Of a DNA stretch of 64,000 bases, positions 30,486-41,199 are shown piece by piece. Position numbers and translations under genes: made by a program. Every line of letters starts with the position of its first letter. Position 1 is the first letter of the stretch. Under the pieces are notes generated by a model. That model saw only the letters and a program-made list of their open reading frames with translations, had not been told where the DNA came from and ran no database searches. Source of the DNA: Ichthyosporea sp. XGB-2017a (lineage: Eukaryota; Opisthokonta; Ichthyosporea); NCBI GenBank assembly GCA_002811675.1, contig PDIM01000011.1:1-64000 (forward strand). Direction: 5' to 3'.

Positions 30486-31006
30486 CTAATGCTTCGCTTC
30501 TTCTGTTGGTGTAGAGCCCGAAGCAACTTCTGGATTCTGGGGGGGTACAAACTCATTGTTTAAGGCCTTAGGTTTAATCCTTCGAAAACAAAGTATATGT
30601 ATTTGCATGTTTCTATTTTGTTAGGAATCGGAGGCATATACTTAATTTCGTCCACTTAATTATTCTAGACTTACAATTCAGGAGGGGGATTCTTTCTTCG
30701 TCCAAGTAATTGTTGTGTGCATGGGGACATGACCTATTCAACGCATCATTTCAGGATTAGGCTACTGTATAACACACACGGAAAGAACGTCAGTTTTTTT
30801 ACAAGCACTTACCTGATCGGATGGACTATTATATCTGTACAGAAAATATAAGGTGAATTCTTTGCCTTAGGTGCGCAGTTATGCCCGAAAAACACTTTAA
30901 CTTACCCAACAATATTCTGATTCCTCAACAAGTTCACTTTTGGCGTGGCGCCTACTCTTGGGAGATTCTGACCCTGGTTTTGATTCAAGTGGTTATTGCC
31001 TTGCAT
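30486..31006 (-). CDS. tentative small four-exon gene, unknown product
   Basis: Proposed exons on the minus strand: 31006-30906, 30834-30813, 30733-30675 and 30612-30486, 102 aa. The model rests on splice logic only: three consecutive GTAAGT donors, three TAG/CAG acceptors, 62-79-nt introns and phases (2, 0, 2) that keep one frame through all four exons, including a 22-nt microexon. The peptide starts MQGNNHLNQNQ, is Asn/Gln-rich at first, has an SPCTQQLLGRRKN block (a possible proline-directed phosphorylation site next to basic residues), and ends proline- and threonine-rich. It looks disordered. An in-phase alternative acceptor in exon 4 would remove nine residues. I recognise no family. 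It could instead be a spliced non-coding transcript. Transcript reads would settle it. Confidence 0.4.
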
Positions 31007-32193
31007 ATTGATCGAAGACTTTTACGTAGTAGGGTATATTTGTTATACTTGAGATATGATTTCCCGCGGTATTTGCAAAAGTTAAATAATGATGATTCGT
31101 ATAGTAAATATCCTTCCAAGAAGATAGATGGCTTAACACAAACGAAAAAACCCTTCCTTTCAATTTCAATGAGGAGTTCTGGCTGCCCCCAAAATGCACA
31201 GTTGCCCTCATTTCCGCACACAGTGGGTTGTCTTATGGGACACATCTGCTGCTGCTGCTGTGGACTGTAATCTGTGGGGCTGTTTTTCTCGGAGCAGCTT
31301 TGAAGAAAAAGGGCGGGAAGAATGCAAAGCACTGGTTGAATTCCAAGTTCCAACCTTTTTTTCTTGCAGCAGAAAAAGAAAAAACTTTGAAAAAACTTTT
31401 TTTGAAAAGAACCACTAATTATGACGTGACCCGACTCTGGAGTCTGAACTGCGGACAGGTTTGTCATCATAACTATCTATCTATCTCTTCAGTCTTGCAC
31501 ACGCTGCACCAGACAGAGACACAGTTGCAGCAGCTTTAACTTTTAAATTCCTTTTGGCAGTGCAACAGCAGCTGCAGTGCGCGAGCCGCGAAGGCCGAAC
31601 TGTCCGAAGACGTGTACGTCTGTCATGGAAATGTGAAATCTGTAAAAAGCGGCACTATGTAGTATAGATTACAATAATAAAATACATAGTACTATAGTAC
31701 CTTGAAGTGTCAAGGGTTAGGGTCCTTAATATATCTGAAACCCCCTCCTCCCGCCTCCGGCCCCCCCTAGTTTTTCCCCAGTACTTCAGGCTGCAGCTCG
31801 AGGGTCTGGACTGTGCAGGTGAGAGTTTGTAGCAACATAGTTTTGCTATAGAATATTCCCTGCTGCTTCTGCACCCTTCTCGTCTTCTTTGGCTGCTGCA
31901 GTGTTGTTGTTGTCACTTGTCCCCCTTCAAAACTGGATCCAGGGCTCAGAGTAGACCAACCAATCCCCATCTCCTTTCTGTGTAGAGACTGGAGCAGTGA
32001 TTGCTTGCTTGCTGGATTTGTGGTGTGCTATTTTAGGGCATGACTTTTGAATATAAGATTTAGTGATATATTGTACCATAGCAGACACATTCAATAGATA
32101 TTCTTAAGAACAAGTGAAAAATACTTGGCAGTTGGGTCACCAGAAACCTAGATTCTTCATTTTTTGTCTCGTATATTATTGCTGTGCTTCGCG
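31007..32193. promoter_or_regulatory. intergenic region upstream of the CHD gene
   Basis: 1.19 kb. No supported gene. It has a (CTG)5 at 31246-31260, several CAGCTG/CTGCAG words (31560-31580, 31790), a 12-bp palindrome GTACTATAGTAC at 31689-31700 and a C-rich tract at 31741-31769. Probably the CHD promoter and 5'UTR. Confidence 0.35.
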
Positions 32194-35100
32194 ATGAGTG
32201 GCCGACGCAAAAAAGTGATAACATCTTCAGAAGAAGAATCAGAAGCTGGTGAGGACCCGACCCCAAGAAGGTCTACTAGAACTAAAAAGAAAGACAATGA
32301 TGCTGATACTATGATTGATGTCACTAGTGTTGACAAGGATAGTGAGGAAGACGAAGTGTCCGAAGGCAGTCCCGTTCCCCGTAAAAGGAGTACCCGGAAC
32401 AAAAGAATGTATTCATATGAGGAAATTGATGACTCTTTCGATTCGGATTTTGAAAATGTAAAGCCTAAAAGAGCAAACAAGAGTAACAAAAACAAAGATG
32501 AAAAAAATTCTTCGAAAAAGCCCAAGCAAAAGGACTTTCTTCTTGACTCTGAAGAAAATTCAGAAGATGATTCTGCCAGTCTGTCTGGTAGTTCTCCTGA
32601 TGTATTCAAACTGAGCAAGTATAAATACAAGAAAAGAAAGAGGGACGTTGAAAGTGATGATGGCTCCTCCAAAGTCTCCTCTGTGAAGTCTTCTCGATCT
32701 GCTTCTGTTTCTCGTAAGAAATCCAAGAAGTCCCAGAAGAATGCAAAAGGCAAAAGAAACCCATCTCAGAAGGAGGGTGTTCGAAAGTCGTCCCGCTCAA
32801 AAAAGGCGGATGTTAATTACAAAAATGAGGGTTCAGAGGGAACTTACTCATTTGAAGAAGAGGAGTCATCCAATTCTGACAAGGAAAGTACTTCTACCTT
32901 TCAGAGTACTGATATTTTCCCCGATCCGGAGTTTGAAGAGCTTGTGCCTGATAAATTGCTACTGTGGCGTGAAAACGTAGAAGATGGAAAAAGGTCCATC
33001 GAGATACTTGTGACATACAAAGATATGTCATATAGAAAAGCGGCTTGGGTTTCAAAAGAATCGCTCTCTGACGGGCTGTTACCTACACGGGTTCAAAGAT
33101 TGCTGATGAAAGACCCGGAACAGCTTATGTATTCGGATGAAGAGCCTTTCAACTCAAACTATCTTGACGTTGAAAGAGTAATCGACTCTACTGAAATATA
33201 CCGCGGTGATGAACGAGTTACGAAGTATCTTGTGAAATGGCGCTCCCTCTCGTATGATTACTGTACATGGGAAACAGAAAGTGAGATCAATGATCATGTT
33301 AAAATTGAAAGGTTTTTGAAAACTTCTGTAGTACCTACTAAAAATGATACAGTGTATACAAGGCCAGCGTTGCAAGACTGGGTAAATTTAAAAACTTCTC
33401 CAGAATATAACGATGGTCGAGCATTGCGAGATTATCAATTAGAAGGTCTCAACTGGATAATGTTTACTTATTTGAACAAACGAAACTGTATATTAGCTGA
33501 TGAGATGGGTTTGGGCAAAACCATGCAAACTGTTTCTTTCATACACCAACTCACTGATGTTCACGGACTCAGGTCCCCACATATTATCATTGCACCCCTC
33601 AGTACCATTCCTCATTGGCAAAGAGAATTTGAAAGTTTGACCGATATTAATGTTGTCGTGTATCATGGTTCAAAGAAGGCGCGGAGTATTATTGAGTCTA
33701 CTGAGCTCTTTTTTTTTAATGAGCGAGGAACAGCAATTCCACACAAGTACAAGTTTGATGTTGTGATCACAACTTTTGAGATGGTTAGTATGAACTCCAA
33801 CCTTTTTAGCAAAATTCCATGGAAAAGTATGATAGTTGATGAAGCACATCGGTTGAAAAATAGCTCTGGCAAACTCTCACAGCAGCTTAGTGAGTACAAA
33901 GTGGACTGTATACTTTTACTCACTGGTACTCCTCTTCAAAATAATATAGAAGAGCTTTGGAGTCTGCTCAACTTCTTAGGTGTTCCGGACGCTGAAGACT
34001 ATGATGAATTTATGGACAGATATGGAGATATTAAGACCGAATCTCGTGTAACCGAGCTTCAAAAAATTCTTAAACCTGTTCTTTTAAGAAGACTTAAAGA
34101 AGATGTGGAAAAATCAATTGCACCCAAAGAAGAAACGATTGTTGAAGTTGAATTAACTCCTACCCAAAAACAGTATTATAAGGCGATATTGGAGAAAAAT
34201 TTTAAATTCTTGGCCCAAGGAACTACTTCAAAAAATCTCCCAAACTTGATGAATGCGATGATGGATCTTCGAAAGTGTTGCAATCATCCGTTTTTATTTG
34301 AAGGTGCGGAAGAAACGATTAAGCGTCAACTCCCAAGCTCAACAACCGAATCTGAAAGGCTTGTCGCATCTTGTGGAAAAGTTGTACTACTCGATAAGCT
34401 TCTTCCTAAGCTAAAGGAAAATGGTCACAGAGTGTTGATTTTTTCCCAAATGACTAGGGTTCTTGACATTTTAGAAGATTACATAAGACTCAGCAACTAC
34501 TCATACGAGCGCTTGGATGGTGGTATAAGAGGAGATTTACGACAGGCTGCTATTGATCGTTTCTCGAGAGAAGGCTCCGATACATTTATTTTTCTTTTGT
34601 CAACAAAGGCTGGAGGTGTAGGAATCAATCTAACCGCTGCCGACACTGTTATTATCTATGATTCGGATTGGAATCCCCAGAATGACATGCAGGCTCAAGC
34701 TCGATGTCATCGTATTGGGCAGAAAAAGTCCGTGAAAGTGTATAGGCTAATAACCAGCAATTCTTATGAGAAGGAGATGTTTGAGAAAGCAAACTTGAAA
34801 ATGGGCCTCGAAAAGGCTGTATTGCAAAAGATTTCGGGAAGGAATACTGATAAGGAAAATGTAAAAAATTTACTGAGCAAGGATGAGATCGAAGAACTTC
34901 TGAAGAAGGGTGCCTATGGCGCTTTGCTCGACGATGATACTGCTGGCCAAAGCTTTTGTGATGAAAATATTGATGACATTCTTTCACGCCGAACGCGCAC
35001 TATTAATATGGAAAGACCGGAAGAAGTAGCAGGGTCCACTTTTTCAAAAGCTAATTTTGTGGTGAACACCAATAGTCAAGATAACATTGACATGAATGAT

Positions 35101-37435
35101 CCTGAGTTTTGGAAGAAATGGGCCGACAAAGCTGATATTGATTATGAAAAGATCACGAAAGAGGATACGCTTATCATTGAAGGGCCTCGGAGAACTAGAA
35201 ATAAGAAATCTCATTTCTCAAAGAAAGATGAATATGAAGCTGGGTCTGATGAAGAATATGTTGCTGAAGATGAGTTTAGGCCTGACGAGCGTCGGGCTTA
35301 CAAGGGCAAGAATCCCCTCCCCAAAAGTAAAGCAATATATAAGCAAGAAAAGCTGAATTTTCTCAAACTTTTTAAATCGTATGGACTTTGCCGCTGGAAA
35401 AAGTACACAGACTTGTTCAGACACTTTGAACTCACTGAAAGTGGGTTTCACGCTATTGGCGTTAAGATTTTGCAAATGATCAATTGGGACGGAGACGGTA
35501 AAGTTTGGGCCACCGTTGACAAGTACATTCCGATATCAGTAGAAAGTGATAAGCCTAGTAACGTTGAGGATGGTGAGCCCGGAGAAAACAGGAAAGAAAA
35601 GGTTGACGACGCAAAAATGTGCGAATTGTTTTTCGATAAAACAGTATTAAATGCCTTGTCGAATTCGAAACACATGAATAGCAAGTTGAAGACCCTTTCC
35701 CATTTGTATAGAATTCTAAGACCCTTTATTCGGGACATTGAAGCAGGTAAACAAGTGTCAGACATTGGCATAAAGATTCCTCTCTTTGTTGAAACACCCA
35801 GCGAATTAGCCTGGTGGACAGGTGACTGTGATGTATCGCTATTGTGTGGGGCATATAAGTACGGAGTACACAATGGCCTTTCAATTGATTCTGCAATTGA
35901 AGATGAGCAACTTTCCCTTCGAAAGCATAAGCTATTGTCAGACAGTGATGAAACATATAAATTTCCAGACCAAAAGTTTCTTAACGAGCGACTAAAGAGA
36001 CTATTGAAAATCACTGTCGATAATTATCGCCAAGCAAGTCTTCCCAAGCACACGGAACCATGGATACAAAATAATGATTTGTTCAGCAGCAAGATGAAAA
36101 AAAATGTTATTTCTACCCTTCAGAGCTTCGGCTTCCCGGAAATGGAAGAAAAATGGAATTATAACATTGTGCTTAATTGCGCACGAATTGATAACCAGAT
36201 TCACATTCCTTTGGTTCGCACAATAGCTCTAGAATATTTTGGTATATGTTTTTGTACGTTATTTAAGATGGAAATTCCGATGCCGGCTGAGCTCCCTGTT
36301 TTTTCTGAGATTGTGAGTATCTATGGTCCTGAATTTTATAAGAATAGTGCTGTCTTTCAAAATGTGCCTCTAGAAATACCTCTTCGTGTTGCTGATGATG
36401 CCCTTTCCGGATGTATGGAGCTTGTTGCCATTCGAAAAGCTGTGCGCTTAATGGGTGTTCATGAGATAAAAAATATAATAAGAGAGGAAAGTGACATAAT
36501 GGATATTAGTTGCATGAGTGATTGGTGGATTCCAATAGAGCACGATTGCTCGTACCTTTTTTGTTTGGCATACTATGGACTTAGAGCATCTCGATTTATT
36601 TGCAAAAATCCCGATCATATTTATCTTCAAAAGCTACCAACATCCTTTGGCGTTTTAGATGATGCCAAATTGGAATGGTTTGATCGTGTTGGCTGGAAGA
36701 GTTTGTATAGTAGATTGGAACCAACAATATCTCAATTGTTGAAAGTGCCATTCCAGTCAACAAATGTACATGCTTCAAATTCGTTTCTGACTTCATCTTC
36801 GGGAGTTGGAAATAGTGGCCATTCTTCTTATTTCAATCCAACAGCTTCATCCAACCCAAACTTAGTATACAGCTCGATGGGGCTGAATGCAGGTAAGTTC
36901 CACGACAACCATTCCCCCTGTGTTGTCCCAGATTAATACTAAGTAACATATCTTTTTGTTTTTGTGTTTTGTTATAGAGGCAACTTCCAAGGGTCTAGCG
37001 TCGAAAATGGACACCAACAGGAATCTCGGAGGGACAACTATGTCGGGGAAGCCCATAACTCCCTTAGGGGATATGAAGCAAGGCCATGGGGATTCTTTGC
37101 GGACCGATCGACAACACAACAATCTTTCGAACAGCACATTGGGTACCCCCAAGCCAGCTATGAACAAGGTAACAGATACTCAGGTGCCCAAGATCGCAGG
37201 AACATGTGAAGAAGGAAAAGAGAAAATGAATAGCGGTTTGCAAAGCAAAGTCAGCGATGCTAAGGAAAACAAAGAAAATATGAGAGTTTCTTCTGATAAC
37301 GATGCTACAAAAGGTCCTGAGAGTCGTGAAACCCTTAAGAAGCGCCCATCGAAAACATCATCCAAGAACTCCCAAGGTAAAATAACAAGTTTTTTTAAAA
37401 GGACTCCGTCAAAACATTGGGACACCGCACATTGA
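32194..37435 (+). CDS. CHD6-9/Kismet-type chromatin remodelling ATPase with C-terminal PIP box
   Basis: Two exons, 32194-36892 and 36978-37435, 1718 aa. A nucleosome-sliding SNF2 ATPase. The order is: serine- and lysine-rich N-terminus (1-240); tandem chromodomains (about 246-395), the second with YLVKWRSLSYDYCTWETE; ATPase lobe 1 from about 409, with Walker A DEMGLGKT and the DEAH box at about 548; helicase lobe 2 with INLTAADTVIIYDSDWNPQN and QARCHRIGQ; then the conserved LLKKGAYGALLDDD and DILSRRTRTI segment. The block LAWWTGDCDVSLLCGAYKYG near 1210 corresponds to the CHD6-9 signature WWDEEADKSLLIGVFKHG, placing it in subfamily III rather than CHD1 or CHD3-5. BRK domains of animal CHD7/8 are not visible. 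The second exon encodes a disordered tail ending QGKITSFFKRTPSKHW, a canonical Q-x-x-I-x-x-F-F PCNA-interacting motif. An upstream in-frame TTG at 32164 is not a start. The gene is convergent with CEP76. Confidence 0.93.
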
Positions 37436-37603
37436 ATTTTAAATGGAGTATATATTCCGCTTGTCCATCCTTGTCCATTTTCACTTTAAATGTCATTTGG
37501 TTTAGTATCTTGCAGGAGAACAGAAGACTTTTACAACCCTTTCCTTTCTTTTATTGTTTTGCGACATGTTTTGTTTTGCAACCCACCAACCACATGGCCC
37601 AAA

Positions 37604-37609
37604 AATAAA
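37604..37609 (+). terminator. poly(A) signal of the CHD gene
   Basis: AATAAA 169 nt past the stop. The CEP76 signal on the minus strand (37555-37550) lies in the same 236-bp gap, so the two 3'UTRs overlap. Confidence 0.5.
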
Positions 37610-37671
37610 GAAAAAAAAAACTATAGGACTGGTTCAGACTGTTGCACATGTTTATGTATTCGTTGTGGCCT

Positions 37672-39816
37672 CTAAAGAACGGTAGTATATGTTGCAGAAA
37701 CCATCACCCAGGTAGAAAAGAGGCTTTGCGGGTAAGGAAAGATGAGTGCTACTACGCATAAACGCACACTGTCACCTGAGGCCATCATGACTTCATTAAA
37801 TGCAGGGTTTTTTAGACATTCAGCAAATATTTCAAGTGCACTGCTGCTATTCACATTAATTGGGAAGGCCTTGAAAACATGGGATTCAGGAACATTATCC
37901 TTAATCATTTCTCTATATTGTGTGAAATTGGAAACCAATGAAGTTCGTTTTTGCTCCTCCAGCAACGCCAACACACGCCCCATTGATTCCCGCAAAGAGT
38001 TATTCCACGTACAAGCTAAATTCGCACTTCGTCTATGAACTTCGATTTGTCCCATAAGTTCAAGTTGTATATCATGAGCAGTATTCGGGGGTTCCATTGG
38101 ATTTGTAAATGATAATCCCCATAAACCTTCGTCACTTTCAAAGGATATCTTCTTCCATAGGCCTGGGTTCCCTAATTCAAAGTTACACAAGCTGGAGCAA
38201 TTGCTTGGCTGACAGTTTGCTAACAAACAATGTTGATTAAATAGACAGTCAATTGTGATAAATGGATGGGTGTGACAATGTTCGCGAATAGGCTGAGCTC
38301 CCCTTTTATATCGTTGTAGGTACTGTTTCCCATTCATGCTGTCCCAAAACATTACGGTTTGATCTTCCAAAATAGTGGTTACCCACGAATAAAGCCCAAT
38401 TCCCTTCTTGATACCCATTGTTACAAATGCGTTTTGACCAAATCCAAGAAGAAGACTGCAAAGTAGCAAAGAATGCGACTTGTCATCTCCCCATCTTTGA
38501 GAAATAAAAGTTGAAAGCGGGGCCCACTCGTGTTTAACATGAGTAAGGTGTCGTGATGCATCTTGCGATTGTTGGACAAGGTTGGAGCTATATGCAGAAT
38601 TCCGCAATGCGTTAGAATTCTTGCCAAATAAGCTCACAAAGCGTGCGGCGATTAATGGTGTATCAAAAAACACTGTTGATTTGATTTTGCACAAGAAATT
38701 GCCAACGGGTATTCGACTTCCAGTAGTCGAGTCGGTGGCAAAGACCTTCACGCACCTTTGCCTATGAGATTCTCTAATATGTAAGTAGTCCTCCAACCAA
38801 AGACTCACAGACCGAGCAAAATGCCTCTGACGGAGGCTCGACATTTGCTTTTCCTTTGTTGAAGGCGCTGGCTTGAGCATCCCATTGCTAATTACATCCA
38901 CAGTCATATCCAGCAGTCCAGCACAAGTTGCACGCTCATTGCCTACCCCCTCAAGTGCAACAGTCTCCAAGTTGCACATATATTTGCCTGTGGACAACCG
39001 CCTTCTGTATTCGCTTACCACCCGGCGCTTTTCGACTTGACCGCGAATATGCAGAACAAATATCATCCTCAAAGGTTCATGTTCTGTTGGTTCATTTATA
39101 GGGTGTATTCCTTGTTGTCGCAGTGGGAGTGTTACATCGACATTAAAAATAGGATCAGTAGATAGATGGACGCAGGGGATGGCAATAACAGAGTCATTGT
39201 GATATATGTACACTTCCAGCTTGCCATTTTTCGCACTCACCCCTAAAGCATCAAGGAAGCATCTTCCCTTCCCCAGATAGATTTTAACACATGGATCCAA
39301 AGCTGAAGTAGAGGCATCTTGCAGTCCATTCAAAGGGACTCTATTTTGTTCCTGTTTTTGAACACAATCAGAGTCTTCTACAATGGCTTCGGGGCCTTCA
39401 TGTTTCCACTTCTCGATTTCTTGATCAATATTTTCTTCAATCATTTTCCTTAGCTCTAAAGAACGCACAACTCGTTCAATCACACCTCGCTGTTTCAAAA
39501 CCTCGACAATAGTTTCAACTTTAGCCGCGCTTCCCTTGCGGAATCCTGTCGCATTAGTAGGTCCATCTGTGTTCCATTCTTTTTCTTTCTGTTCACTTGT
39601 GTTTTTTTCACCTCTATAAGTGCCTTTGCCAATGCTGACAATAATTTCCTTGATTTCTGACTGAATATCGGTGTTCTGTAAACGTCTTCGAATCGATTCC
39701 CTCAAATTCTTAGAAGTCAAACTGGCACTTTCTCCCTTACACGCTTCCAGACTTGGGGTTTGTATTCCCTGTTGGCCAGCAAATAGATCCCCCATCTCTG
39801 TTTCTGTCCATACCAT
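37672..39816 (-). CDS. CEP76: centrosomal protein CEP76
   Basis: Single exon, 714 aa (human 659). CEP76 restrains centriole reduplication through CP110 and sits at centrioles and ciliary bases. Order: N-terminal helices with LKQRGVIERVVRSLEL, which matches human LRRRGIIDDVMKEL; a C2 domain (about 170-330); SLWLEDYLHIRESHRQR, corresponding to WWREYLQIRPSHNSR; then a transglutaminase-like peptidase fold. In that fold the human GDCEDHANLLCSLLLG reads GDDKSHSLLLCSLLLG, so the CED core is changed. CEP76 is considered inactive as an enzyme, and this copy has drifted further. The C-terminus has HVFKAFPINV and ends WVMVSATYTTVL like the human tail. The start at 39816 or the next ATG 7 codons later are both possible. 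It shares a 420-bp divergent promoter region with the EEP gene. Confidence 0.92.
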   Translation of the reverse strand: MVWTETEMGDLFAGQQGIQTPSLEACKGESASLTSKNLRESIRRRLQNTDIQSEIKEIIVSIGKGTYRGEKNTSEQKEKEWNTDGPTNATGFRKGSAAKVETIVEVLKQRGVIERVVRSLELRKMIEENIDQEIEKWKHEGPEAIVEDSDCVQKQEQNRVPLNGLQDASTSALDPCVKIYLGKGRCFLDALGVSAKNGKLEVYIYHNDSVIAIPCVHLSTDPIFNVDVTLPLRQQGIHPINEPTEHEPLRMIFVLHIRGQVEKRRVVSEYRRRLSTGKYMCNLETVALEGVGNERATCAGLLDMTVDVISNGMLKPAPSTKEKQMSSLRQRHFARSVSLWLEDYLHIRESHRQRCVKVFATDSTTGSRIPVGNFLCKIKSTVFFDTPLIAARFVSLFGKNSNALRNSAYSSNLVQQSQDASRHLTHVKHEWAPLSTFISQRWGDDKSHSLLLCSLLLGFGQNAFVTMGIKKGIGLYSWVTTILEDQTVMFWDSMNGKQYLQRYKRGAQPIREHCHTHPFITIDCLFNQHCLLANCQPSNCSSLCNFELGNPGLWKKISFESDEGLWGLSFTNPMEPPNTAHDIQLELMGQIEVHRRSANLACTWNNSLRESMGRVLALLEEQKRTSLVSNFTQYREMIKDNVPESHVFKAFPINVNSSSALEIFAECLKNPAFNEVMMASGDSVRLCVVALIFPYPQSLFSTWVMVSATYTTVL

Positions 39817-40236
39817 ATACTTTCCCTTAGAGCTTTGCCTTTTACATTTATGAATTACGAATTATGGCACAGGAATAAATAAGCTCGGTTGGGGTCTGGG
39901 GGAGGCCCACAGAGTACATACAGGTAACAGGGGTCCAGGACACAGACGTGCATGGTGGAATTTTAACAGGGAGCGCTCCCTGAATTTTAATTTTTGGCAG
40001 GGATTTTTGGCGCCCCATTCTTCTTCTTCTGGCAGTTGTTGTTTTATTGTAATTTATTTGTTTATTTGCCTATTTTGTTGTGTTGTGAGGGATGTGTCAA
40101 GGTGACTGAATAGTCCTCCATCCCACGGGACATGTACACCAGCCTTAAGCTTTTGTACGGGGCGCGTACTTGATGAGAGGTTCTGATTTGGGTTGTATAG
40201 ATTGAGTTTTCAGTGTTTAATTTGCTGTTGTCACCC
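39817..40236. promoter_or_regulatory. divergent promoter region, CEP76 / EEP gene
   Basis: 420 bp, no gene seen. No X-box or TATA box that I can support; T-rich at 40020-40080. Confidence 0.35.
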
Positions 40237-41199
40237 ATGTTCAGCAATTTGTCTGATGTTTCGGAGTTAACCAAGGCTGTGGAGTGCTTGGCCCTATCTG
40301 TGCCTCTTCAACAAGAAGTGAAGCTAAATAGCGCGGAACTTAACTGTGATTTGTTTGCGGAAGCAGCCTCTCAAAGTAGTGTTTACTGTCTGAGGACGAT
40401 TAGCTGGAATGTGAATGGTACTAGCATAGGCCCCGGCTCTGCAGATTGTCGTCGGCGAATCATTAAGCAAATGATGGATATATACCAACCTCACTTGATT
40501 TTTCTTCAGGAGAATCCATGGGGACCCAGAAGAACAAAAGCTGGCCAAGTGCGTGGAAATGAGCATATTTTCAAATGGGAGCCAACTTTGTATGACCGAA
40601 TAGATTGCTCGGAAGGATCAAAAAACCAGAACAGTATTCTCTGCCGAACAGATGTTCTTCAAATGGAAAAGATAGACTTTCCTGATCCTCCACCTTATGT
40701 GGACAGAGAGGGGCGAGGGTTTTGGAATACAATGAAGCATAGGGCACCGTGTGCTCGTATAAGGCTTGTAGAAGACAGTAGCATGCAATTTCTGTGCTGT
40801 AATTTCCATGGGCTCCGTCATATGAAAGAAATTAATCGGTCTCTCTTGGCACTGATGCTTTGTGAGCTTAGTGCCGCCAGTGTGCCAGTACTTCCTGTTG
40901 TAGTTGCTGGTGATTTTAATTTTGGTATCCAGAAAGGAGAATGGCTTCCCACATGTTGGCATCTGATATGCCTGACAGAGACGAGGATCGGATCAGATGA
41001 TATTGATGGGCTTTTGTTTTTTAGGCGCTTTGATGTAAAGCAGCAATTTCTTGCGAGAAACTTGGTGTCTTTACCTTTTGAAGAATGGCTAGAAGAAGAG
41101 GAGCTGCTAGAAGTTGTCAAAACTAGGAAGCTGTTTGACCATGTACCTCTGTGCTGCTTCCTATGCTTGTCGAGCGAGGCCCAAGTTCACTTTCTTTAG
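40237..41199 (+). CDS. exonuclease-endonuclease-phosphatase (EEP) fold protein
   Basis: Single exon, 320 aa. Fold motifs appear in order: SWNVNG with the Mg-binding Asn (residue about 53), LIFLQEN with the metal-binding Glu, CCNFHG with the catalytic-region His, VAGDFNF with the Asp/Asn pair, SDDIDGLLFF, and a terminal FDHVPL that supplies the last catalytic Asp-His. All catalytic positions of a Mg-dependent phosphodiesterase seem present. The substrate cannot be told: the superfamily covers DNA-repair nucleases, deadenylases, TDP2 and phosphoinositide phosphatases. The second strand-loop is short and cysteine-rich. The start at 40237 is the first ATG in frame. The C-terminus ends only about 20 residues past the final motif, so the domain is nearly the whole protein. 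Divergent neighbour: CEP76. Confidence 0.8.
   Translation: MFSNLSDVSELTKAVECLALSVPLQQEVKLNSAELNCDLFAEAASQSSVYCLRTISWNVNGTSIGPGSADCRRRIIKQMMDIYQPHLIFLQENPWGPRRTKAGQVRGNEHIFKWEPTLYDRIDCSEGSKNQNSILCRTDVLQMEKIDFPDPPPYVDREGRGFWNTMKHRAPCARIRLVEDSSMQFLCCNFHGLRHMKEINRSLLALMLCELSAASVPVLPVVVAGDFNFGIQKGEWLPTCWHLICLTETRIGSDDIDGLLFFRRFDVKQQFLARNLVSLPFEEWLEEEELLEVVKTRKLFDHVPLCCFLCLSSEAQVHFL

Noticed and set aside
30881-31270. Plus-strand ORF of 129 codons
   Set aside because: Antisense to exon 1 of the tentative small gene, cysteine run at the end comes from a CTG repeat, and there is no recognisable domain.
32157-32753. Minus-strand serine/leucine-rich ORF over the CHD start
   Set aside because: Antisense shadow of the acidic, serine-rich CHD N-terminus.
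32194-37435. Assignment of the remodeller to CHD1
   Set aside because: Tandem chromodomains fit, but the post-helicase blocks (GAYGALLDDD, WWTGDCDVSLLCGAYKYG) are those of CHD6-9.
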